A DNA stretch of 7,449 bases from Megamonas sp. UBA1792 (GTDB taxonomy: Bacteria; Bacillota_C; Negativicutes; Selenomonadales; Selenomonadaceae): assembly GCA_002315155.1 (NCBI GenBank), contig DCFY01000089.1, forward strand, positions 1-7,449. The letters run 5' to 3'. How positions within the stretch are numbered: position 1 is the first letter of the stretch; each line of letters begins with the position of its first letter. Of this stretch, positions 1 to 5,916 are shown piece by piece. The notes below the pieces were generated by a model. It worked only from the letters and a program-made list of their open reading frames with translations. It was not told the DNA's origin and did not search any database. The position numbers were made by a program, and so were the translations under genes.

Positions 1-733
1 TGATGAATGTTGGAATATGTTTACCATAAGACATCACTAATTCACAAGAAATCTCAATACCGCAATCCTCATCCCCTCGCCAAATATGATGGACACGTAT
101 CTTAGCTGCCTTTGTAATATATTCCTTATCTACAACAATTCGGCTTACGATTGCCGTAATGGCCGAATCATCAATTATCAATTTCCCATAATAACTGAAA
201 ATCGGCCGTACAATTGATTTTTCTCCCAAGCGACGGCGATGTGTACGTGACTTTTTAAAAAAGGATTGAATTGGATCAATCAAATACCCGGAAAAATGCG
301 GCTTAAGCTCAATTGTGGGTACCGGGATAATATGCTTGCCCTCTTTAATCCGACAAGTATAGGCCCTTGCCATCTCCTGCTTTGTCGCTATATCCTCAAT
401 ATGTATAATACGCGAAATCGTCGGCAGCTCTAATATTTTTGCAATTTTATGCACCATATTTTCTGAGGTTCCCAAAATCAAGATTCGTCGTGGTTGCTCA
501 CGCATAATAGCTGCATGAACTTCTTCTGCATGCCCTGGTAAAATAAAAACAGCCCGTCGCACTGCCATAATCTTGCTAGCTTCGCGCTTTGCTGAATAAC
601 CTGCAATGATTTTCCCATCTTTTATCAAAAGGCCATCATCAATAATTGCATCAGCTCTATGTTCATGTGCTACTAAAAGTGCACGATGACTTTTCCCCGT
701 ACCACTTGACCCTACTAGCGCAATAACATCCAT
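1..733 (-). CDS. P-loop NTPase with Asp23/Gls24-like C-terminal domain (partial, 3' end outside window)
   Basis: The frame is open from ATG at 733 to the window edge, giving 244 residues without a stop. The N-terminus has a textbook Walker A motif, GSSGTGKS, at residues 8-15, so it should bind ATP or GTP. The strand RRILILGTSE near residue 85 follows a typical Rossmann-like pattern, but I cannot assign a Walker B motif. A basic linker (KKSRTHRRRLGEK, about 160-172) leads to a segment at about 182-244 that resembles the Asp23/Gls24 (DUF322) domain: GKLIID, a helix, then GIEISCELVMSYGKHIP, where the YG-x-x-IP signature is typical. Asp23 proteins are linked to the cell envelope in Gram-positives. 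What the NTPase part does is unknown, and the domain call is by eye. AGGAG at 743-747 lies 9 nt before the chosen ATG. An in-frame ATG at 739 has only 3 nt spacing. It lies 96 nt downstream of the PHP gene on the same strand. Confidence 0.72.
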   Translation of the reverse strand, partial: MDVIALVGSSGTGKSHRALLVAHEHRADAIIDDGLLIKDGKIIAGYSAKREASKIMAVRRAVFILPGHAEEVHAAIMREQPRRILILGTSENMVHKIAKILELPTISRIIHIEDIATKQEMARAYTCRIKEGKHIIPVPTIELKPHFSGYLIDPIQSFFKKSRTHRRRLGEKSIVRPIFSYYGKLIIDDSAITAIVSRIVVDKEYITKAAKIRVHHIWRGDEDCGIEISCELVMSYGKHIPTFI

Positions 734-752
734 TCTCATTCTCTCCTATGCA

Positions 753-776
753 TTTGTATATTTTCTGCTATACAAA
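753..776. repeat. Perfect inverted repeat upstream of the P-loop gene
   Basis: The arms TTTGTATA and TATACAAA are perfect reverse complements of 8 bp separated by 8 bp. The element lies just upstream of the Shine-Dalgarno sequence (741-747) of the P-loop gene. It could be a protein-binding operator or an A/U-rich hairpin in the message. It has no T-run or GC core, so it is not a normal intrinsic terminator. Confidence 0.5.
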
Positions 777-829
777 AAGACTCCAGAAAACCATACCTTA
801 CTCTCATCCTAAAATTCACTTTTGCCATT

Positions 830-1651
830 CTACTTTTCTTTATAAAGCTCTCTTGCGTACTTATCATCAATAACAAATGTACCAAGCTGCTGCGGATATC
901 TTGAAGCAAGTCCATGAAAATCTGACCCACCTGTAATGGCCAGTTGATATTTTTCTGCCATTTCCCGGTATTTTTCTGTGTCTTCTTTATCATGCTGCGG
1001 ATAAAAAACCTCTAAACCCTCTATACCTAAATGTAAAAGTTCTTCCACAAAGGAATCATCTCTTATAAGCTTTGGATGAGCTAAAACCGGACTACCACCA
1101 GCCTCCTTAATCAAAGAAACAATTTCTATCACAGACAAATTATAATGTGATACATATGCCGACTTTCCCTTATCCAGCACCTCTGAAAAAGCTTCCCGTA
1201 TGCTCGGGAAAATTCCCTTACTCACAAGTGCACGAGCAATATGCGAACGACTTATAGACTTGCTTGTTCCTGCAATCTTAAGAACGTCTGCCTCTGTTAT
1301 TGCATAGCCAAGCTGTCGCAATTTTTCTATCATCTGTGAAAATCTACGCCAACGCCCCTCAACAATATCATCCAATTTCTCCTCTAAATCCCTGTCAAAA
1401 ATATCTATATTATACCCTAAAATATGCACTTCATGTAAAGCGTCACGAGCACTAAGCTCAATTCCCGGCACAATTCGAATTCCCTTTACAGGATACAGGC
1501 CAGCCTCATACAAATGTTGTATACCACCTACAGTATCATGATCCGTAATTGCTATATAACTCAAACCTGCCTTCTTTGCTGCACTAACAAGCTCTTCCGG
1601 AGTCATCTTACCATCTGAAAAAGTCGTATGCATATGCAAATCACTTGGCAT
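830..1651 (-). CDS. PHP-domain metal-dependent phosphoesterase (COG0613/TrpH-YciV type)
   Basis: A 273-aa polymerase-and-histidinol-phosphatase (PHP) domain protein of normal length for the stand-alone family. The metal-ligand motifs appear in order: HMHTTFSDG (H6, H8, D13), ITDHDT (D37, H38), GIELS (E65), EVHILGY (H76), LAHPK (H192) and GGSDFHG (D244, H246). Characterised relatives include the E. coli 5'-3' exoribonuclease RNase AM (YciV) and a Chromobacterium 3',5'-nucleotide bisphosphate phosphatase, so the substrate is probably a 5'-phosphorylated RNA end, short oligonucleotide or pAp. The exact substrate is inference. The segment SRSHIARAL (134-142) is the helical insert that usually reads GRPHIA. 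The start is supported by GGGGTGA at 1658-1664, 6 nt before ATG. It follows ymdB by 102 nt on the same strand and is cytoplasmic, with no signal peptide. Confidence 0.9.
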   Translation of the reverse strand: MPSDLHMHTTFSDGKMTPEELVSAAKKAGLSYIAITDHDTVGGIQHLYEAGLYPVKGIRIVPGIELSARDALHEVHILGYNIDIFDRDLEEKLDDIVEGRWRRFSQMIEKLRQLGYAITEADVLKIAGTSKSISRSHIARALVSKGIFPSIREAFSEVLDKGKSAYVSHYNLSVIEIVSLIKEAGGSPVLAHPKLIRDDSFVEELLHLGIEGLEVFYPQHDKEDTEKYREMAEKYQLAITGGSDFHGLASRYPQQLGTFVIDDKYARELYKEK

Positions 1652-1691
1652 CTATGCTCACCCCAAATATTCTCCCAAATGAATTAATGTT

Positions 1692-1700
1692 ATCATACCA
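1692..1700 (-). promoter_or_regulatory. Candidate extended -10 promoter for the PHP gene
   Basis: On the minus strand the gap between ymdB and the PHP gene reads TGGTATGAT, an extended -10 (TGn plus TATGAT, 5/6 of TATAAT). Initiation would fall near 1685, about 34 nt before the PHP start codon. No good -35 is visible, which is common for extended -10 promoters. It would allow the PHP and P-loop genes to be expressed apart from ymdB. Modest evidence. Confidence 0.35.
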
Positions 1701-1753
1701 CAAAACGTTACAAAATAACATACAATTCTGTTTATATGCAAATTTCTCTGAGT

Positions 1754-2539
1754 TTAAGCCTCAGGATCATGAAGCAAAAGTCTTTCAATTGATACACTTT
1801 TATTCGTTACATCATCTATTTCAACAATAACTGCTGAGTAAACATTCGGACCTTCCGCTAAATCAAAGCGGACCGGACGACATGTCGTAAACCTTTCCAA
1901 AATACATTCCTTTTTTACACCAAGCACAGAATTCCATGGGCCAACCATGCCAAGGTCCGTAATATAAGCTGTTCCATGGGGCAGCATCCGTTCATCGGCT
2001 GTCTGTATATGTGTATGTGTACCAACAACTGCATTCACCCGGCCATCAAGATACCAGCCCATTGCCATTTTTTCAGACGTTGTTTCTGCATGCATATCAA
2101 GCAAAATAATATTGCACTTTTCCTTGATTTCATACAACACATCCTCAATCTTTTGGAATGGACAGTCCATATCCGGCATAAACGCCCGCCCTGATAAATT
2201 AATCACACCAATATTTTTTGCCTTGAATGGATAAATACAGTATCCCTTACCTGGTGCCCCTTCCGGATAGTTTGCCGGACGAATAAGGAAAGGTTCCTGA
2301 TCAATAAAGTCCAACACTTCCCGCTTATCCCATACATGATTTCCTGAAGTCACAATATCCGCACCAGCATGATAAAGTGCATCCAATGATTTACGTGTAA
2401 TACCCTTTCCACCAGCTGAATTTTCTCCATTTACAACAACAATATCAATACTATATTTTTGCCTGATCTGTGCTGTATATTTTGTAAATGCAGCACGACC
2501 TGGTCGACCACAAACATCCCCAACGATTAAAACTCTCAA
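1754..2539 (-). CDS. ymdB: YmdB-family metallophosphoesterase (2',3'-cyclic nucleotide/phosphodiesterase)
   Basis: A 261-aa protein matching the TIGR00282/YmdB family in length and motifs: GDVCGRPG (D8), NGENSAGG (E39, N40), SGNHVWD (N67, H68), DMHAE (H150) and GTHTHIQT (H175, H177). These are the binuclear metal-site residues of calcineurin-like enzymes, and E39 matches the position of the catalytic glutamate known for Bacillus subtilis YmdB. YmdB hydrolyses cyclic nucleotides in vitro. In B. subtilis it is encoded next to rny and influences biofilm and motility decisions. The start codon is TTG (2537-2539), preceded by AGGGGA at 2547-2552 with a spacer of seven Ts. The upstream 173-aa gene ends 18 nt earlier, so the two are almost certainly co-transcribed. 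Cytoplasmic. Confidence 0.94.
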   Translation of the reverse strand: MRVLIVGDVCGRPGRAAFTKYTAQIRQKYSIDIVVVNGENSAGGKGITRKSLDALYHAGADIVTSGNHVWDKREVLDFIDQEPFLIRPANYPEGAPGKGYCIYPFKAKNIGVINLSGRAFMPDMDCPFQKIEDVLYEIKEKCNIILLDMHAETTSEKMAMGWYLDGRVNAVVGTHTHIQTADERMLPHGTAYITDLGMVGPWNSVLGVKKECILERFTTCRPVRFDLAEGPNVYSAVIVEIDDVTNKSVSIERLLLHDPEA

Positions 2540-2557
2540 AAAAAAATCCCCTAACTT

Positions 2558-3079
2558 TTATTTGTTAAATACCATGACACGGCCCTCTTCGCGAATACCA
2601 ATCATTCGATCGGCAATATGATTAATTTTCAAGCTTCCTATCATATGATCAATGACATCTTCCTGAACACCCTCTGCATCTTCCACTGCCATCATTTGTT
2701 CTGCATCACATAATAGTATCTTTCCAAAATGATCTCGTATCAAAACACTAATAAGACTCAATTCCCCTTGGGATATTGTCTCAACATCACGAACAATATG
2801 AAAAAAAGCCGTTCCATCCTGTGCTTCTAAAGAAACATCAATTTGAGCATTTCTAAAACCTTCTAATATATGATATGTCAAAATACTATCTGTAATGAAC
2901 TCCTTTACCGCATTAAAATCTTCTTTCTCTGGAACTTTAACCAATGCAAATGATAAATTCAATGAATCATCCTTTGGCTCAAAACTTATTGTACCAATTT
3001 CCGGATAACAAACAAGTATAGATACAAGTAAATTTATGCCATCCATGTTTGGTTTCTTTTCCTGTTTAAACTTTTTCAT
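2558..3079 (-). CDS. Uncharacterised 173-aa protein between rny and ymdB
   Basis: I do not recognise the family. The start is placed at ATG 3079 (MKKFKQEKK), because AGGGGG at 3087-3092 lies 7 nt before it. A TTG at 3097 would extend the frame by six codons but has no Shine-Dalgarno sequence of its own. The protein is soluble, with no signal peptide or convincing membrane helix. It has a lysine-rich N-terminus, then apparent alternating strands and helices (for example GTISFEP, LNLSFALVKV, AQIDVSLEA, FFHIVRD), and an acidic stretch near residues 125-140 (VEDAEGVQED). This suggests a compact alpha/beta fold with no catalytic motif I can name. It lies downstream of the rny terminator and 18 nt upstream of ymdB. 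In many Firmicutes a spoVS gene sits near this position, but this sequence does not resemble SpoVS. A role linked to RNase Y or YmdB is guilt by association only. Confidence 0.85.
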   Translation of the reverse strand: MKKFKQEKKPNMDGINLLVSILVCYPEIGTISFEPKDDSLNLSFALVKVPEKEDFNAVKEFITDSILTYHILEGFRNAQIDVSLEAQDGTAFFHIVRDVETISQGELSLISVLIRDHFGKILLCDAEQMMAVEDAEGVQEDVIDHMIGSLKINHIADRMIGIREEGRVMVFNK

Positions 3080-3130
3080 GACGCTTCCCCCTGTCAAAAA
3101 ACCTGTAACTCACTTTATCTATTTCGCTAA

Positions 3131-3148
3131 AAAGAGATAAATCCCTTT
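3131..3148. repeat. Imperfect dyad downstream of the rny terminator
   Basis: The plus strand reads AAAGAGA-TAAA-TCCCTTT, so on the minus strand it is AAAGGGA-TTTA-TCTCTTT with one G-T wobble. It could form a weak 7-bp hairpin followed by a few Us, a backup to the main terminator, or serve as an operator for the downstream genes. I found no convincing sigma-A promoter for the 173-aa gene in this gap. Confidence 0.3.
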
Positions 3149-3165
3149 ACTTTTCTAACTAATTC

Positions 3166-3193
3166 AAAAAACGGCCCTGTTTACACAGGGCCG
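3166..3193 (-). terminator. Rho-independent terminator of rny
   Basis: On the minus strand, 9 nt after the rny stop codon, the sequence forms a perfect 9-bp GC-rich stem (CGGCCCTGT and ACAGGGCCG) with loop GTAA, followed by six Ts (3166-3171). This is a strong intrinsic terminator that should end most rny transcripts before the 173-aa gene. Confidence 0.93.
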
Positions 3194-3202
3194 CTTATTT
3201 AC

Positions 3203-4747
3203 TTATTTTGCATAATCAACAACGCGTGTTTCTCTAATTATCGTTGCTTTAATCTGTCCTGGATATTCCAGTTCAGCTTCAATTTTTTTCACAATATCAT
3301 GTACTAAACCTATAGACGCAACATCATCTATCTTATCCGGTTTAACCATGATACGAATTTCCCGTCCAGCCTGAATAGCAAATGAACGTTCAACACCCTC
3401 AAAGGACTCAGCAATTTCTTCCAAACGAGTCAACCGCTTCAAGTAAGATTCCAAACTTTCTCTACGAGCACCAGGGCGAGCAGCTGATACAGCATCCGCT
3501 GCAGCTACAAGCACAGCTTCAACCGTAGTTGCTTCTTCATCACCATGATGCGCCGCAATTGCATTAATAACTTCTTTCGATTCACGATACTTCTTTGCCA
3601 GATCTGCACCAATCGTTACATGTGGTCCCTCTACTTCGTGATCAACGGCCTTACCAATATCATGCAAGAGACCGCCACGCTTTGCAAGCATTACATCGAC
3701 ACCAAGTTCAGCCGCCATAACACCCGCAAGATGAGAAACTTCAATTGAATGATTAAGTACATTCTGTCCATAGCTTGTACGGTACTTCAAGCGTCCTAAG
3801 AGACGAATGATTTCCGGATGCAGCCCATGAACACCCGTTTCAAAGGAGGCCTGTTCTCCAGCTTCCTTAATACGTTGTTCAACTTCACGTTTTGCCTTTT
3901 CAACCATTTCTTCAATACGAGCTGGATGAATACGCCCATCTGTAATAAGCTTTTCAAGAGCGATACGAGCCACTTCGCGTCGCACCGGATCAAATCCGGA
4001 CAAAATAACAGCTTCCGGAGTATCATCAATAATAAGATCAATTCCCGTAAGCGTTTCTAACGTACGAATATTACGACCTTCACGACCAATGATGCGTCCC
4101 TTCATTTCGTCATTTGGCAACGCAACTACGGAAACCGTAGTTTCTGCTACATGATCTGCTGCACAGCGCTGAATTGCTAAAGAAATAATATTTCTTGCCC
4201 GTTTATCCGCTTCTTCTTTAGCCTGCTGTTCATAATCCTTAATCATCAAGGCTTTTTCATGCTTTAGTTCATCTTCCGTTTCTGCCATAAGCATCGTCTT
4301 CGCTTCATCCGCTGTTAAACCGGATATTCTTTCCATTTCTTCCTTCTGCTTTTCATGAAGTTCATCAATAGCAACCTGACTCTTCTCAAGTTTTTCCTCT
4401 TTAGCCCCAAGAACTTCTTCTTTCTTTTCTAAAGAATCCATTTTCCGATCCAGGTTTTCTTCTTTTTGTACGATCCTTCGTTCCTGACGCTGCAGTTCAT
4501 TACGCCGATCTCTTGTATCCCGATCCAGTTCCTGACGTAATCTGTGAATATCTTCTTTGGCTTCAAGCAAGGCTTCTTTCTTCTTTGTCTCGCCTTTCTC
4601 TTCTGCATCAGTTACAATCTTTTTTGCCTCTTCTTCAGCTGAACCGATTTTTGCTTCTGCCGTTTTTCTTCGCATCCAATAACCGACACCAATACCAATT
4701 ATTACTGCAAGTATTACCGCTAATAATATTTCAACGATAACCTTCAC
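3203..4747 (-). CDS. rny: Ribonuclease Y
   Basis: A 514-aa endoribonuclease that initiates mRNA decay at the inner face of the membrane. It has the full family layout: one N-terminal membrane helix (about 4-24), a long charged coiled coil (about 30-195), a KH RNA-binding domain with [12 protein letters not shown] at 217-228, and an HD domain with LLHDIGKA, whose H362-D363 correspond to the catalytic H368-D369 of the 520-aa B. subtilis enzyme. The C-terminus (about 440-514) is the conserved post-HD region. The only canonical start before the membrane helix is GTG 4747, yet that GTG lies inside the Shine-Dalgarno match AAGGGGGTGA (4744-4753). An in-frame TAA lies three codons upstream and the next ATG is codon 25. 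An ATC at 4736-4738 sits 8 nt after the GGGGG core and would give a 511-aa protein. It has its own promoter and terminator. Confidence 0.97.
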   Translation of the reverse strand: MKVIVEILLAVILAVIIGIGVGYWMRRKTAEAKIGSAEEEAKKIVTDAEEKGETKKKEALLEAKEDIHRLRQELDRDTRDRRNELQRQERRIVQKEENLDRKMDSLEKKEEVLGAKEEKLEKSQVAIDELHEKQKEEMERISGLTADEAKTMLMAETEDELKHEKALMIKDYEQQAKEEADKRARNIISLAIQRCAADHVAETTVSVVALPNDEMKGRIIGREGRNIRTLETLTGIDLIIDDTPEAVILSGFDPVRREVARIALEKLITDGRIHPARIEEMVEKAKREVEQRIKEAGEQASFETGVHGLHPEIIRLLGRLKYRTSYGQNVLNHSIEVSHLAGVMAAELGVDVMLAKRGGLLHDIGKAVDHEVEGPHVTIGADLAKKYRESKEVINAIAAHHGDEEATTVEAVLVAAADAVSAARPGARRESLESYLKRLTRLEEIAESFEGVERSFAIQAGREIRIMVKPDKIDDVASIGLVHDIVKKIEAELEYPGQIKATIIRETRVVDYAK

Positions 4748-4753
4748 CCCCTT
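4744..4753 (-). promoter_or_regulatory. Shine-Dalgarno sequence overlapping the rny GTG
   Basis: The minus strand reads AAGGGGGTGA, 9 of 10 matches to the ideal AAGGAGGTGA. The only canonical rny start codon (GTG 4745-4747) is embedded in it, so normal spacing would instead place initiation near 4736-4738, an ATC codon. It is one of the strongest ribosome-binding matches in the window, which makes its misplacement notable. Confidence 0.7.
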
Positions 4754-4804
4754 TTATAATATTTTCATAAATTTGTTGTGCTTTTTAAGCTTTTAATTAC
4801 AAAC

Positions 4805-4827
4805 TATAGTATTGTGGCATAACTATA
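4805..4827 (-). promoter_or_regulatory. Putative 5'-terminal hairpin of the rny message
   Basis: On the minus strand TATAGT and ACTATA are reverse complements separated by 11 nt, starting within a few bases of the predicted transcription start (about 4826-4828). The loop could add two inner pairs (TG with CA around CCA). The same segment contains AACTATA twice in direct orientation on the plus strand (4802-4808 and 4821-4827). The stem is A/U-rich and short, so its stability is uncertain. Confidence 0.35.
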
Positions 4828-4834
4828 CAAATTT

Positions 4835-4863
4835 ATTTTAAAGGTTTTTGAAACTAGTGTCAA
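4835..4863 (-). promoter_or_regulatory. Sigma-A-type promoter of rny
   Basis: On the minus strand there is a perfect -35 TTGACA (4858-4863), a 17-bp spacer, and -10 TAAAAT (4835-4840, 5/6). The predicted start is near 4827, leaving a leader of about 80 nt before rny. A perfect 10-bp palindrome, GGTAATTACC (4864-4873), abuts the -35 box. Confidence 0.85.
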
Positions 4864-4873
4864 GGTAATTACC
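4864..4873. repeat. GGTAATTACC palindrome abutting the rny -35 box
   Basis: A perfect 10-bp palindrome lies directly upstream of the rny -35 hexamer. Its position suits an activator or repressor half-site pair, but no regulator can be named and a 10-bp palindrome may arise by chance. Confidence 0.3.
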
Positions 4874-4929
4874 GGAAAACCCATAAATAGCGAGGATTTA
4901 TCCATCAATATTACTTCTATAGACCTTTT

Positions 4930-5826
4930 TTATAAGATCGTATCAATTTTGTTACAAAGATCAATCATATATCGCAGCTCTGGCGAAATATATTTATTCT
5001 TATGATAGACAATATGAAAATGCCGCTTGAATACAATATCAGGGATCTTAAACGTCACAAGTTTTCCTTCTTTTAGTTCTTTTGCTACAACACGTTTAGA
5101 AATAACGCTTACTCCCATACCTGCCTCAACCACTTTCTTAATTCCTTCCGAATTATTATAAACACCTGCAACATGAAACTGTACCTCATACTTCTGCATA
5201 ACCTGTTCAAAAAGATTCCGTGTTCCACTTCCTTCTTCCCGAAGAAAAAATCTCATTTTCATCAGTCCTTCAAAAGACTTCTGTATTTTCGCCGCATAAA
5301 CCGGTGACGCAATAAAAACGAGTTCATCCTCCATAAAAGACTGCTCCACAAGGTACTCCGACTTTACTTTCCCTTCCACAAGTGCCATGTCCAGCTCATC
5401 CCTGAGCAGCATAGCCTCCAGCTCAGCTGTATTATGAATTTCAGAAAAAACCTGGGCTTCTTGCTTTTCTTTGTATATATATTGTAAAAGGTCTAATAGG
5501 ACGCATTCACCAATCGTTACACTTGCTCCAACACGCAATTTATACACTTTACCAAAATCACGCATTGCAGCTTCTGTCTGCACATTCAAATTGATAATAT
5601 GACGCGCATAAACCAGCAGTCTTTTTCCTGCCTCTGTAATAAAAAGCCGCTTGCCCAAACGCTCAAAAAGTAATACACCATAATGTTCCTCCAGCTCACG
5701 AACTGCCTGACTAATCGATGGTTGCGTCATGTGAAGTTTTACTGCTGCCTTTGTCATACCAAGTTCATCACAAACACAAATAAAGATACCAAAATGACGT
5801 AAAGTCACCTTCATCACCTCATCCAT
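4930..5826 (-). CDS. LysR-family transcriptional regulator (YeiE/CysL-like)
   Basis: A 298-aa protein of standard LysR length. The N-terminal winged helix-turn-helix (about 6-66) includes LRHFGIF, MTKAAVKLHMTQPSISQAV and LFERLGKRLFITEAG, all typical of the family. The periplasmic-binding-like effector domain covers about 95-298: KLRVGASVTIG opens it, and DELDMALVEG and GVSVISKR mark its two lobes. It is divergent from a YeiH-family transporter, the same pairing as enterobacterial yeiE-yeiH, where YeiE has been reported to sense sulfite. Sulfur-anion sensing here is inference, because similar regulators (CysL) also act in sulfur assimilation. The ATG at 5826 has a weak AGGT 8 nt upstream. The ATG at 5814 (MKVTLRH) matches usual LysR starts but has its GAGG only 2 nt away. 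No clear terminator follows before rny. Confidence 0.93.
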   Translation of the reverse strand: MDEVMKVTLRHFGIFICVCDELGMTKAAVKLHMTQPSISQAVRELEEHYGVLLFERLGKRLFITEAGKRLLVYARHIINLNVQTEAAMRDFGKVYKLRVGASVTIGECVLLDLLQYIYKEKQEAQVFSEIHNTAELEAMLLRDELDMALVEGKVKSEYLVEQSFMEDELVFIASPVYAAKIQKSFEGLMKMRFFLREEGSGTRNLFEQVMQKYEVQFHVAGVYNNSEGIKKVVEAGMGVSVISKRVVAKELKEGKLVTFKIPDIVFKRHFHIVYHKNKYISPELRYMIDLCNKIDTIL

Positions 5827-5830
5827 ATAT

Positions 5831-5849
5831 ATTTACCTATCGTTTAAAT
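5831..5849. promoter_or_regulatory. Candidate LysR box with T-N11-A geometry
   Basis: ATTTA-N9-TAAAT is a 5-bp-arm dyad centred at 5840, containing the T-N11-A spacing of LysR boxes. It overlaps the predicted lysR transcription start and Shine-Dalgarno region, and the candidate yeiH -35, a position fitting autorepression. The region is very A/T-rich, so chance is possible. Confidence 0.35.
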
Positions 5850-5860
5850 AAAATTATACT
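5832..5860 (+). promoter_or_regulatory. Candidate promoter of the YeiH-family gene
   Basis: Plus-strand TTTACC (5832-5837), a 17-bp spacer and TATACT (5855-5860, 5/6) would start transcription near 5867, about 50 nt before the gene. The -10 overlaps the oppositely oriented lysR -10, giving mutually exclusive divergent promoters. Confidence 0.5.
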
Positions 5861-5882
5861 ATTTTACATATCATTTTGTAAA
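5853..5882 (-). promoter_or_regulatory. Candidate promoter of the LysR-family gene
   Basis: Minus-strand TTTACA (5877-5882, 5/6), an 18-bp spacer and a perfect TATAAT (5853-5858). Initiation would be near 5846, giving a leader of about 20 nt before ATG 5826. The -35 lies inside the 19-bp dyad at 5869-5887, so a bound regulator there would block it. Confidence 0.6.
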
Positions 5883-5887
5883 TGATA
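5869..5887. promoter_or_regulatory. 19-bp perfect dyad, putative regulator operator
   Basis: TATCATTT-TGT-AAATGATA has perfect 8-bp arms around a 3-bp centre. A second, offset dyad TTTACA-N8-TGTAAA (5863-5882) overlaps it. It sits between the two divergent genes, covering the lysR -35 and lying just downstream of the candidate yeiH -10. The likely ligand is the adjacent LysR protein, by inference. Confidence 0.5.
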
Positions 5888-5916
5888 ATCTGTTTTCAGA
5901 AGGAGTGATTTTATTC

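Noticed and set aside
736..993. An 85-residue minus-strand open frame
   Set aside because: It overlaps the 3' end of the PHP gene in another frame, has no ribosome-binding site and shows no domain features.
1976..2194. Plus-strand 72-residue frame, cysteine-rich
   Set aside because: It is fully antisense to the conserved ymdB catalytic region, so the Cys and His content is a by-product of the opposite strand.
3080..3097. TTG 3097 as start of the 173-aa protein
   Set aside because: The AGGGGG that would drive translation lies between this TTG and the well-spaced ATG at 3079.
4513..4740. Plus-strand leucine-rich frame that looks membrane-like
   Set aside because: It is the antisense shadow of the Lys/Glu-rich RNase Y coiled coil, which always reads as Leu/Phe/Ser on the other strand.
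4874..4925. Possible lysR terminator
   Set aside because: The only stem (ATAAAT with ATTTAT) is short and purely A/T, with no GC core. It is too weak to call.
5884..5889. GATAAT as -10 of the YeiH-family gene
   Set aside because: The matching -35 is poor, and initiation near 5896 would leave almost no leader before the Shine-Dalgarno sequence. The upstream pair at 5832-5860 fits better.
5905..5916. GTG 5905 as start of the YeiH-family gene
   Set aside because: The GTG lies inside the Shine-Dalgarno sequence AAGGAGTGA. ATG 5917 is properly downstream of it.
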